Shown here piece after piece: positions 32,661 through 43,835 of a stretch of DNA of 64,000 bases. The translations under genes and the position numbers were made by a program. Under the pieces are notes generated by a model, which did not search any database, was not told the DNA's origin, and saw only the letters and a list, made by a program, of their open reading frames with translations. The DNA lies in assembly GCA_007258455.2 (NCBI GenBank), contig VDFB02270651.1:487215074-487279073 (forward strand), read 5' to 3'. The DNA is from Sequoia sempervirens (Eukaryota; Streptophyta; Pinopsida; Cupressales; Cupressaceae). Position 1 is the first letter of the stretch; each line of letters opens with the position of its first letter.

Positions 32661-34560
32661 GGAAACAAATGGAAGGAAAAGGGTTTTGAAGGTGGTAGAG
32701 TAGATTGATTTGAGAAAGTAAGCCAAAATGGGAGGTGATGTCATCATAAGGAAGCTGGTAGCTCATAAGTGAATTCTAGAGGATGCAATGGTTCTACCCA
32801 TTTTTACTAGGGTTGGCTAGCTTGACTATTTTCTAAAATTAACAAAATTCAATGATGATATGACAAGAAGGTTTGCATCTACACTTGAATATAGTGAAGC
32901 TATGGTGAAGGAAATATCAATCGATGCATTTGAGACTATCGTTTCTCAAGTCACTAGGTTACCAAGAACTAGGGTAAAGTTTCTAGCATGAGCTAGCGTA
33001 GTTGTAGCTGAGGAGGAATTTTGTGAATAAGGAGAGAAACTAGACTCATCATCACAAGGTATGAAGATAATCTCTCTTCCCTGGTTATGGGTGAATTGTT
33101 CTTCCTATATTTTTAGATATATCATGCCTTTGATGGTAGGAAAACCTCTTATATATAGTTCATTTTAAATTACTCAGTCACCTCAGATATAATTAGTTAG
33201 TAAATGTACCAAACTTTCTTGAAAATTTATTAAAATAGATGACATTTGACTACCAAATAAAATAAAGTGATACTTCCCTATCTCATCACTATTTAATTGA
33301 TTTGCTGATAAAGAGAAGTTTACGGATTTATTACCCACAAGTGAATTGTGAGGATTTTAAGGAGTGTACAGACATTAATAGTTTGTTGGATACACCTATG
33401 GTAACTAAGAATGTAGAACCCCAAAATGAACATGTAAGGGAAATCCCTCATGTCTCCCTTATGGATTCACCTACCTATAGCCAAGGTGAGTATGAGGAGC
33501 ATAATGACAAAGATTATAGGCCACATATAATTTATGAAATACCATCTTCTTCAAGGTCACAAAGATTTAAGAGTAGGAGAGACAATACATCCAACTCTTC
33601 TACACCCTCTAAACCAAAATAAAGGAAGGATACACCAAAGAAAAAGAGGGATACTCAGAAGAAGAAAGAGGATGTTCCATAGAAGAAGAAGGGTTTTGAA
33701 AAGAAAAATAAGAAAATTGAGAAAGAAATACTCACAGGTCTAGATTTTTAGGTAGATTAAGGAGATAAGGTGCCATGAGAGAAAATATAGAAAAACCTGA
33801 ATAAGAATAAAAGAACAATGAACAATAGCAGGAAGATGTCATATTAGTGGAAACAAACTTTGAAGTAAAAGGGGATGCCCCTGATAATGAACATATACCT
33901 AGAAAAATGAGAAGGTATGCATCAACTACATCTAATTCAAAACCAGATGATATATTTATTTCTAAGAAATCATACACAAAAACCATAGATAGTCCCATTG
34001 ATGGAGACTATGAAGAGGGAGGTAATGAACAATTCATTGATACAAAGGAAATATACATAGAAGAAAGAGATGTGAGGAAAGAGCTCCAAGAACCCTTAAA
34101 CATGATTAAACACTTGGAGGAGTTAGTACACAACTATGAATAGAAGGAAAAGGAGAGAGAAGAAAAAATGTAGGAAATGGAGGAGAAATTGCAGTTGTAT
34201 GGTCATGGCACTAAACTTGATTTGTTGGCACAACTGGCCATAACTAAGATAAGGGATAGAGAACTAGCAATGGTAGATCAGAAACCCCCTTCCATCAAAA
34301 CTCCTAATTACCATACTACCTTGTCACTTGGCCACCAATTATGGAAGGTAACTATTGAGCTTGCACAGGAAAGGGAGAAATGGAAGAAGGAAAAATAAAT
34401 TTTTATTGAAGAGCATGCAAATTAACTAGAAAAGAAAGACATGGAGTTAAGCAAAGGAGCAATAAAGTTGAAGGAAGTAGTAGACAAAGTTGCAAAGATC
34501 ATAAAAAAAAAACCATTCAAGGACATATGCATGTATCTACATGAAATATTTCTATATTTT
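32660..34560 (+). pseudogene. Post-pol coding region of the Athila-like relic
   Basis: From about 32729 the frame reads GGDVIIRKLVAHK, then FTRVG, LDYFLKLTKFNDDMTRRFAS and TLEYSEAMVKEISIDAFETI. After breaks, 33302-33622 gives VTKNVEPQNEHVREIPHVSL and a basic Lys/Arg stretch, and 33847-34398 an acidic/basic, heptad-like region (RDVRKELQEPLNMIKHLEEL, WKVTIELAQEREKWKKEK). Frames of 33847-34143 and 34177-34398 agree. Position after integrase matches the extra ORF of Athila-type elements, sometimes called env-like, but I see no signal peptide or membrane segment. Function unknown. The same ORF resumes at 45621. Confidence 0.5.
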
Positions 34561-34594
34561 TAGTTTAGTAAATCAATTATTAAATAGCTAGTTG

Positions 34595-34599
34595 GTAAG
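34595..34599. repeat. Target-site duplication GTAAG (left) of the nested LTR element
   Basis: GTAAG immediately before the TG of the LTR at 34600; repeated exactly at 45616-45620. Confidence 0.88.
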
Positions 34600-35599
34600 T
34601 GTAACAAAGGATTTTGACACCCTAATCCTTTCTAGCACTTCTGGGGTTTTTCACCTAAAAGGAGAAAGAAGGGACAAAATAGGAAATGTTACACTCAATA
34701 TTAATGCAATATGAATAGAATATGTCTAAATGTAATGTATTAAATGCAGCAAACTGATAAAGACTAATGATTTTTAATGCAAAACTTGAGAAATGCAACT
34801 TGTTGAAAAACACATTGTGATATAAGAAAATACCTAGAAATGAAAGCAAACTGTAACAAAATTTGATGAAACTAAAATTGTGCACCTGAGAACTTGATGG
34901 AGATTGGAAATGACATATGAAATGTTGTTGATGCTGAAAATTTTGCCTACAAGGACTCATTCACCATTTTGGGAAAATTAGTGCTAGTTTTGAGAAACTA
35001 TCCCAGAATCCATTTTGGACAAATGGGTATCCAAAACTACAAAGAATGATTTTTAGGATAGGAAATGGGACTCATTCACCACTAATGTTGAATGAGTCCA
35101 CTTTTTACTTTCTAAGGGTTCAAAAGTGGAAAATGAAGCCATCAGTCTGCTCTTCAGTTCCTAATAGGTGTTTGCCTTTGAAAGTCTAATTTTCGGGTCT
35201 CAAAGTGACTTTTTGTTGATATTTTCCAATAGGAAATGAAGAGAAGAATTAAAAAAAAATTCAACTTGATTCCTAATTATTTCAAAGCTTCCAAGATGCC
35301 TAAATTTGTAAACACATAAGACAAGAAGGATAAATGTTGAATGTTAGGGCATGGGGGTTTGCCTTGGTCAAACCCCTTTTAGGTAATTAAACCAAAATGA
35401 GGAATGAATGTAATGAAGCATGAAAAAATGGTGTTAGTACCTTGAAATGATGTTTGATCTTGAATTTCTATAGAAAAACATGAATAATTTTTACTTGAAT
35501 GTCTTTGAAAGTTATCTTGATGATTTAGAATATAAAAACCCTAACTTGCTTGACTTGAGGTAGAAGATAAGTGATGAATGAGTTGAGTTGATGATGAGT
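34600..35599. repeat. LTR A, first segment
   Basis: Matches 43836-44835 of LTR B by eye at roughly 85-90% identity. Interrupted at about 35600 by the copia element. Confidence 0.85.
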
Positions 35600-36841
35600 T
35601 GTTTGGATTTTGTGGTTGTGTTTCTGATATTTGGTTGTCATTGATGTCAACACTATTAGCATTAATGCATTAGAAGTTGTATATGTCAAGGATATTGAGA
35701 AAATTGTAATTAAAAGTGCTATAGGTTGTCAATGGTGAAGTGAAGTTCAGTCTATTAGTGAACTCAATACATTTTTGTTCAAAGGTTGTGGACTAAAGGG
35801 TTTCTTTTTTATTATATCTTGTTTATCCACATCGAGTTTCAAAGATCCACGTGAATATTTGATCAAGATATGAAGATTTGTATTCTAATAGTTTTTGTCA
35901 CTTCACTTTGTGTTCCTAAGTGAAGATCATGTGATTTCAATAAGTTCAATTGTTGTGGATGTTTCTTTGGTGATTCATGGTGTTTGTGGATGTTTCTAGA
36001 TCATTCTCTATCTATGTTGCTCATCTACATTGATCATTGTACTCGTGATCCAATATTTTCTCTTAAGTGTTCATATTTTTCATGTTTTTGGCCAACAAGG
36101 TGTTGAAGTGTGTTGTGGATCTTCGAGGAGTAATTAATTGAAGTGGTTCATGTTTTAGGATGTTATTTTTGGTCTTCACTATATTTTGGCTGACCTTGGT
36201 TGATTCACATGCAAAATATTTATTGTTTTTGATTGACTATTTATATTCCTTTTTTATATTTTCTTGGAGCCGACTTATAGCAATATAATTTCTTGTACAA
36301 ATATATATGAGTGATTGTTTATTCAAAATAAGAGTGTGTGAAAGAGAGTGATTTTGTGTGTGTGTGTGAATAATGTTCTAAATCATTCAAAGGTAGAGTA
36401 GTGTGTGAAAAAGTGTGAAGAAGAGTGAAGAAGTGTTCATGTCCTTAACCAAAATTGTAATCATGCATTAGTAGATGATATTTTCTTTGTTCAAAATCTG
36501 ATGGATATAATCAAAACCTTTCTATAAGATAGTGTTTCTTCCTTTGTAATTGAGCAGTGAGCTGTAGGTAGTGTGCTGAATGTATGTACATTCCCCATTC
36601 ATATTTCCTTATACTTTTAATAAGGTATAATCTTGTGGATTGACCTCCACCGTAGTTTTTCCCCTAATAGGGTTTCCATGTAAAAATCTTGGTGTTATGT
36701 GTGCTTATGATGTTTTTTCATTCATGCTTTCATGGTTATTTATATGATCTATGAATAAGGTTAATAAAGTTGAATAAGTTTAAAATTCTATGACAACTAA
36801 TTCACCCCCCCTCTTATTTGTCTATCCTTGTGTTGCTAACA
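35600..36841 (+). repeat. Left LTR of the copia element
   Basis: About 1242 bp. Contains a GTGTGTGTGTGTG microsatellite at 36354-36367 and ends with CCTTGTGTTGCTAACA just before the PBS. Confidence 0.93.
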
Positions 36842-36843
36842 AT

Positions 36844-36855
36844 TGGTATCAGAGC
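36844..36855 (+). promoter_or_regulatory. PBS for initiator Met-tRNA
   Basis: TGGTATCAGAGC, the classical plant copia primer-binding site, two bases after the LTR. Confidence 0.95.
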
Positions 36856-36889
36856 AGGTTCCTTGGAAGAAGTTTAACAACTTGAGGTG

Positions 36890-38190
36890 ATCTAGGGTGG
36901 TGACTTATAATAAGGATAGTCCTAGATTTGATGGAAAAAATTATTCTTTGTGGAAGACTCGAATGGAGTGCCATCTAAGATGTATTCATGAACCCTACTA
37001 AAGCATTACAAGTAATAGGTATATTATTCCAGTGAATGGTACTTATGCTGAGTATAATATCAGGGCTAAGGAAGAATTCTTGAGTTCCTTGATTGATACT
37101 GATATGAAAAATGTGATGGATCTAAAGAATGCTTATGAGATTCTAAAAAAATTTTGAGACCTTATATGAAGGTGATGCTAATGTGAATATTTCTAAGCTA
37201 CAAAGTCAGTAAGGGAAATATGAAAAGTTGAGAATGGATGATGATGAAAATATTAATACTTTCATGCAAAGAGTGAATGAACTTGTGTGTGGTATTAGAT
37301 GCACTAGTGGAAAAATAGATGAATCATAGATTGTTGCTAAAGTGCTTAGATCCTTGTCTGATTCTTACAAAGTCAAAGCTACTGCCATTGAATAGCTCTA
37401 GACTATGACAAATGTTACCAGAGATATGTTGATTGGTAAGCTTACTACTTTTGAGTTGAGTGAATTTGGTGATGCCCTTCCTAAGGTAGAATCTACATTC
37501 AAGGACACTACTTTTGGAAAAGATAAATAGAGATATGATCTGAGTGAAAGCTCATTAAGAAATACATTAAAGTATGAGGATGAAATGAAACAACTTGATG
37601 AAGAAGAAAAAGAGCTAGAAGATTTTGAAGCACTGATTGTGAAAAGAGAAGCCAGAGGAAAAGGTAAGTATAAGGGGAAGTTTCCTATTAGAAGTTTCCT
37701 ATTAAATTTTTCTCTTGCAATAAGATAGGTCATTTTTCATCAAGGTGTCCTAAGAGAGTTTCCAAGCCAAGATATAACAAGCCTAAATTCCAAAAGAAGT
37801 GTTACTATGTTGATGATGAAGGTGTGATAGATGATGAATATGATAAAGGAAATACAAGTGAAGATGAATTTTTATTTATTTCTATCAAGGAAAATAATCT
37901 TGTGGCTACTGAATTTGCTAATTGTACAAATGTGGAGAAATCCTTATCTTCTCAAGTTGAAGAGAAATATGAATGGGTAATTGGAAATGGTTGCTCTCAT
38001 CATATGACAGGAGATAAAAGTAAGTTTGTGAGTTTGGAAAATTCTGATGGTGGTGTTTTGAGATTTGGTGATGACAAAGCTAGTGTGATTTGTGGCAGCG
38101 GATGTATTTCTCTCAATGGTAATCATAATACTAATGATGTCCTATATGTGGAAGATTTAAAGAATAATGTTTTGAGTATTGGATAGATGG
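36890..38190 (+). pseudogene. Copia gag and protease
   Basis: Gag starts near 36898 with YNKDSPRFDGKNYSLWKTRM and ECHLRC, carries MDLKNAYEILKKF, and ends with a zinc knuckle C-x2-C-x4-H-x4-C (SCNKIGHFSSRCPKR, about 37708-37752). The protease follows: EWVIGNGCSHHMTGDKSKFV (about 37971), where the usual D-S-G active site reads G-N-G, so the catalytic Asp is lost. It continues to NNVLSIG, stopped at 38186 by TAG. No ATG is seen at the expected start, and TAG stops occur within gag. Confidence 0.85.
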
Positions 38191-38216
38191 TTGATACAAG
38201 ATACAATCTTTAGTTC

Positions 38217-39400
38217 ATGGATGGTAAGTGCAAAATATTGGGAAAATCTAGAAATGTGATTGCATTAGGTACAAAAACAAAAGGTGATATCTTTCACCTG
38301 AGTGTTTCTAGTAAACTTTACTTGATTGCTCAAATTGATGAAAGCTCATTGTGGCATAGGAGAATGTGTCATGTTAACATTGATTATATAGTCAAAATAA
38401 GTTCTACTGAGGCTATAAGAGATCTTCCTAAGTTGATGAAACCTACTAATGCCATATGTAAGGAATTTGAATTAGGAAAGAAAACAAGAATTTCATTTCA
38501 AAGAAAATAGAAAAACTCAAATGGATTGTTGGATCTTGTGCATACCAATGTTTGTGGTCCTGCTAGAGCCAGAAGTTTACAAGGATACAAGTATTTCATG
38601 TTTCTTATTGATGACTATTCAAGAATGATGTGGGCTGCTTTATTAAGGGAAAAATCTAAAGCTCTAGAAAAGTTCAAAATCTTTAAGGATATGGTTGAGA
38701 CAAAGACATGTATGAAGATTAAATGTTTGAGATAAGATAGAGGTGGTGAATTCACTTCTAGTGAGTTTAATTCTTTGTGTGAAGAACATGGAATAAAGAG
38801 ACAATTATCTACACCACAGACCCCTCAACAAAATGGAGTTGTGGAAAGGAAGAATAAAATAGTTCTAGATGCTACTAGAACTATGATGTTGGAAGGAAAT
38901 GTAGCTCATATCTACTAGAGAGAATTTGTGAGTATTGTTGTGTACACACTTAACCATGTACAAATAAAAGGTGATACTAGTAAGACTTCTTATGAGCTAT
39001 GGACTGGTCAAAATCCTACTGATAGATATTTTAAGATCTTTGAAAGAAAGTGTTATATCAAAATAGATGAAGATATAGGAAAGTTCGATGCTAGGAGTGA
39101 TGAAGGAATCTTTTTAGGTTATTTTGCTAAAAGAAATTCCTACCAGTGTTACAATAAGAGATTGAATAAAATGGTTGAAAATGAAAATGTCAAGTTTGAT
39201 GAAGACATAGTTGCACCATCCAAAACTTGTGGATATGATTTTAATGATCAGAATGATAGTAAAAACTAAGGAAAGTAAGTTCAGACTTCAATTCAAGTCC
39301 AAATCATTTCGATGAATCAAGAATATCAAGAGGAAGAAGTTGGTGAAAGTATAGAAGAGAGATGAGAAGAGCTTGAAATTCAAGAATGCCCTAAGACTCC
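38217..39400 (+). pseudogene. Copia GAG-pre-integrase and integrase
   Basis: SSLWHRRMCHVNIDYIVKIS begins the zinc-binding pre-integrase; its last Cys pair reads CKEF, losing one Cys. The core has LLDLVHTNVCGPARARSLQG (first Asp replaced by Asn in HTN), DDYSRMMWAALLREKSKAL, DRGGEFTSSEFNSLCEEHGI (second Asp) and PQQNGVVERKN (catalytic Glu). The C-terminal part has DARSDEGIFLGYFAKRNSY. Stops at 38507, 38733 and 38917. Confidence 0.88.
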
Positions 39401-39560
39401 AAGGTATGTAAGGTTGAATCATTCAGAGAATCAGATTATGGGTGATAAGAACAAAGGTATTCAAACTAGTAGAAAAATTATAGAAGAATATTGTTTGATT
39501 TCAAATACTGAGTCTAACAATGTGCATGAAGCATGCAAAGATGAACATTGAGTTGAAGAA

Positions 39561-41036
39561 ATGAAAGATGAACTACAACATATTGAAAACAATGATACAT
39601 GGATTCTTGTTCCTAGACCTAAGGATAAAAATACAATCAGAAATAAATGGGTCTTTAGAAACAAATTGAATGAGAAAGGTGAAGTGGTTAGAAACAAAGC
39701 AAGACTAGTATGTAAGGGATATTCACAAATGGAAGGTATTGATTTTGAAGAAACTTTTTCCCCTGTTGCTAGAATTGAAACTATGAGATTGTTTCTTGCT
39801 TATGTTGCTCACAAAGACTACAAGGTTTATGAGATGGATGCCAATTTAGATTTTCTAAATGGAAAATTGGAAGAAGAGGGGTACATTGAAAAACTGAATG
39901 GATTTCAGTTGACTAATCAGGGAGATATGGTTTTTCAGTTGAAGAAATCATTGTATGGACTCAAGCAAGCCCCTAGAGCATGGTATTCCAAATTGGATAA
40001 GTACTTGTTGAAGCTTGGATTTAACAAAGGTACTGCTGATAGTAATTTGTATTTCAAGATTGATCATAATAAATATTTGATTGTGGAAGTCTTTGTTGAT
40101 GATATCATATTTGGAGGAGATGATAGCTTGTGCATGAAGTTTGTTGATGAGATGCAAAATGAGTTTGAGATGTCAATGATTGAAGAGATGAAATTCTTAC
40201 TAGGATTACAAATTACTTAGTTAAATAAAGGGGTCTTTATATCTCAATCCAAATATGTGAAAGAATTGTTGAAGAAATTTGGTATGGAAGATTCAAAGCT
40301 AGTTGGTACACCCATGGTGACCAGATGCAAGTTGAAAAATGATGATGATTCTCTGAAGGAAAATTAGACTAGATACATATCAATTATTGGTGGATTTCTC
40401 TACTTGACTCAAACCAGGCCTGATATCATATGTATTGTTACAAGATTTCAAGCTAATCCTAAAGAATCTCATGTGATTGATGTGAAGAGGATTTTCAAAT
40501 ACTTGAAGGGGACAGTTGATTTTGTCCTATGGTATCCTAAAGATGATTATATTACTTTGAGTTCCTTTACTGATGATGATTGGGTAGGAGATGTGAATGA
40601 CATGAAAAATACTAGTGGCAGAGCATTTTTCTTGGGAAAGAAGTTGATTTCCTAGTTAAGCAAAAAGCATAATGCTATTTCTTTATCTACTACAGAGGAA
40701 AAATACATTATTGTTGCTAATAATTGTACTCAAGTACTGTGGATGAAGTAGATGTTGAAGGGTATTAGAGTTGTGCATGATGATCCTATTGTTATATTTT
40801 GTGATAACTCAAGTGCTTTTAACATTTCCAAGAATCTGGTGTTGCATTCCAAGACCAAGCATATATCTATCAAGTTTCACTTTTTGAGAGAGAAAGTAAG
40901 TGAAAAGGAAGATAGATTGGAGTATGGGCCTACTCAGGAGTAGATTGCATACATATTTACCAAGCCATTGCCTAAGGATACTTTTGAGTATCTTAGAGGG
41001 AAGTTAGGGGTGATCACCCCTCCTAATCAGAACTAA
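39561..41036 (+). pseudogene. Copia reverse transcriptase and RNase H
   Basis: A 219-residue open stretch (39561-40220) carries WVFRNKLNEKGEVVRNKARL, EMDANLDFLNG (motif A), KKSLYGLKQAPRAWYSKLD and the catalytic FVDDIIFGG (residues about 178-186). RNase H follows: TRPDIICIVTRFQANP, FTDDDWVGDVNDMKNTSGRA, SLSTTEEKYIIV and IFCDNSSAFNISKN, ending KLGVITPPNQN and TAA at 41034. Breaks are single TAG stops at 40218, 40366, 40653, 40749 and 40941 in otherwise preserved sequence, consistent with CAG or TGG to TAG transitions. Confidence 0.92.
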
Positions 41037-41231
41037 GATGCATTCATTTTCATTAATCTGTGCATTTCATGATCATCTTTTGTTCTAGATTGATGAAAAG
41101 GGGGAGAAGAGTAATGTGAAAAAATTTATGGAAGAGAAGAATCTTGCGAGGAGAAGAGTCAGAACCTAAGTGGGAGTAAGTGTAGTTATGTTGATGGTGT
41201 TTTTCACATCATGTGTTTCCATAAATGTCAA

Positions 41232-41241
41232 AGGGGGAGAT
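41232..41241 (+). promoter_or_regulatory. PPT of the copia element
   Basis: AAAGGGGGAGAT directly precedes the TGTTGG of the right LTR. A similar AAAAGGGGGAGAAGAG tract lies at 41097. Confidence 0.85.
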
Positions 41242-42482
41242 TGTTGGATTTTTTGGTTGTGTTGCTAATATGTGTTTGTCATTGATGTCAAAACTATTAG
41301 AATTAATGCATTAGAAGATGTATATGTTGAGGATATTGAGAAAATTGTAATAAAAAGTGCTACAAGTTATCAGTGGTGAAGTGAAGTTTAGTCTGTCAGT
41401 GAACTTAGTACGTTGCTATTCAGAGGTTGTGGACTAAAGATTTTGTTTCCAAGTATATCTAGTTTATCCATGTTGATTTTTAGAGATCCACATGAAGATT
41501 TGATCAAGTTACAAAGATTTGTATTCTGATAGTTTTTCTGCCACTTCAGTTTGTGTTCCTGAATGAAGATCGTGTGATTTCAATAAGTTCAGTTGTTGCA
41601 GATGCTTCTCTAGTGATTCATGGTATTTTTGGATGTTCCTAGATTATGCTCTATCTATGTTTCTCGTCTGCATTGAACATTGTACTTGCAATATGATATT
41701 TTCTCTTGAGTTTTCATGTTTTTCATGTTCTTGGCCGATAAGGTGTTGAAGCATGTTATGGATCTTCAAGGAGTAATTAATTGAAGTAGTTCATGTTTGA
41801 GGATGTTATTTTAGGTATTCACTATGTTGTGGCCAACCTTAGTTGATTCACATGAAAAATATTTATTGTTTTGGGCTAACTATTTATATTCTTTTTGTTA
41901 TTTTGTTGGAGCTGACTTATAGCAATGCAATTTCTTGTGTGGATATATATGAGCGATTGTTTATTTGAAATAAGAGTGTTTGCAAGGGAGTTCTTTTGTG
42001 TGTGTGTGTGAATAATTTTCTAAATCATTCAAAGGTAGAGTAGAGTGTGAATAAGTGTGAATAAGAGTGAAGAAGTGTTCATGTGCTTAACTAGAACTAT
42101 AATTAGGCATTAGTAGATGCTAGTTTCTCAGTTTAAAAATTGATGGATATAGTCAAAACCTTTCTATAAGACAATGTGTCTTCCTTTGTAATTGAGTAGT
42201 GAGCTCTAGGAAGTGTTCTTAAATGCATGTGCACTCCCCATTCATATTTCCTTATAATTTTATAGGGTGTAATCTTGTGGACTGACCTCCATCGTGGTTT
42301 TTCCCCTAACAAGGTTTCGACATAAAAATCTTGGTGCTATGTGTTCTTCTAAAGTGTTTTTCATTCATGTTTTCATGGTTATTGATCTCATCTATGAATA
42401 AGATTAATAAAGTTGAATAAGTTTAAAATTCTATGACAACTAATTCGACCCCCTTTATTTGTCTATCCTTGTGTTGGCAACA
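41242..42482 (+). repeat. Right LTR of the copia element
   Basis: About 1241 bp, partner of 35600-36841, ending GTGTTGGCAACA. Confidence 0.93.
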
Positions 42483-43260
42483 AAATTAGGATGAATTAAA
42501 TTTAGAGACTTATATTTATAGGAAATTCACCTTATTTTCTTGTTAATTGGATCCCTAAGGTTGACATTCAAGAATAATAAAACTTAAATTCTAATTTTTC
42601 CTACTCAAAACTCAAAAATATCCCAAATGGGAATTATTCACCACACTGGGTGAACTAGTCCCACTTGGTAGGGACTCATTCACCATAGATGATGAATTAG
42701 TCCTAGAGGGGCCCATTTGCTAGCTAGGTTGTTGGGGAATAAGGAATTTTAGTTCTTATGTTGATTTCATCGGGTATTTGATCAAATTATGCCTTGGGAT
42801 GCACGATATGGGGTCATAGGGGCCTATTAATGATGATGTGAAGGTCAATTATGGCTTGGGACACCAAATTCAATGTGAAAGTGTGACTAAATACACTCTT
42901 CAATGAGGTCCACTTAGCCTAGAAAGGAATAATATCCAATGTGAATGTGTAAGACACATTACAACACTAGATTAGAATTATGTCTAATTTACAAGCCTTC
43001 TATATTGATGTGATAATGCAATTAAATATATTTTACAATGTTGAATTAAGGGAAAATGGGTTCATTAAGTCTAGAGAGGTGTGAGTCTTTTACAACACTT
43101 TACAACACCTTTACAAGACATCATTAGATACATTTACTAGGGTCCAAGACCTAATGTGCATGTGTAAAAACACTTCACAACACTAAATAAAGGCATCATT
43201 AAGTTCAATTTATCATCAATTATTCACCAAAACAAGAAAGTTTCCTCTTTTTTAGGTACA
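42483..43260. repeat. LTR A, second segment
   Basis: Resumes the match with LTR B from 44834 (GATGAATTA(A/G)ATTTAGAGACTT) and ends GGTACA as does LTR B. Confidence 0.85.
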
Positions 43261-43835
43261 TTTAGGCCCCACTTTAGTGAGATGATGAACTTGCTTCAAA
43301 CTCAAATTAAAGTAGACATTCAAGAGGGGTCCAATCATACCAATGTGGTTGAAAAATGATGAAAAAGATCAAAGGATGTTGCATAAGTCCCTGGGATCTG
43401 AGATCCTAGGTCAAACCAACATAAGCACAAGAAGACATGCAAAAGTTGAATAATTTGCAGAAAAACAAGATACACAATCATGAAATGACAAGATCTAAAA
43501 GGAAGAGAAGAGAAAAAAGTGAAAAGGTGGATCAAGCTTTGATTGTTTGTCCAAAACATTGTGGAGAAGATCTAGGTTTTTTGTTCAGAAAGAAAATGTA
43601 TACTCCTCTGGGGTGATGAAACTCTTCGCTATCTGTAGAGTGAGAAGGCCCAAGGTATACTCACTCTAGTTCCATAGAACTTTTGGTTATCCGCAGGGTG
43701 AGAAATCCACAAGGTGGCTTTGGGAAAAGTCATGCCTCAAAATGGGATTCCCACTCAACCATACAAAATTTATACCTCCTAATAACTTTAAAAATTTGCC
43801 ACAATGAAAATTATTCTAAAGTCAGTTCACCAAAA
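43261..43835. other. 575-base interior of the long-LTR element
   Basis: Non-coding in appearance. The only notable sequence is a pair of similar blocks, AACTCTTCGCTATCTGTAGAGTGAGAA (43620) and AACTTTTGGTTATCCGCAGGGTGAGAA (43680), each trimmed here to its variable core CTATCTGTAG / TTATCCGCAG. Confidence 0.6.

Larger units (their letters stand above)
35600..42482 (+). mobile_element. Ty1/copia retrotransposon, nearly full length
   Basis: Direct LTRs at 35600-36841 and 41242-42482 begin TGTT(T)GGATTTT and end AACA. A methionine-tRNA PBS TGGTATCAGAGC follows at 36844-36855 and the PPT AAAGGGGGAGA precedes the right LTR. The interior follows copia order: gag, protease, integrase, RT, RNase H. 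It lies inside LTR A of the element above. Flanks GAGTT / AAATT do not form a clean TSD; alignment to LTR B places the insertion at this point. LTRs differ at about one base in eight over their first 190 bases by eye, so the insertion is old. Confidence 0.93.

Noticed and set aside
42483..42487. Target-site duplication for the copia element (GAGTT / AAATT)
   Set aside because: Only three of five bases agree, so it is not claimed as a duplication; the nesting is shown by alignment to LTR B instead.
43335..43559. 74-residue minus-strand frame in the 575-base interior
   Set aside because: No conserved domain and too short for a gag; treated as chance.
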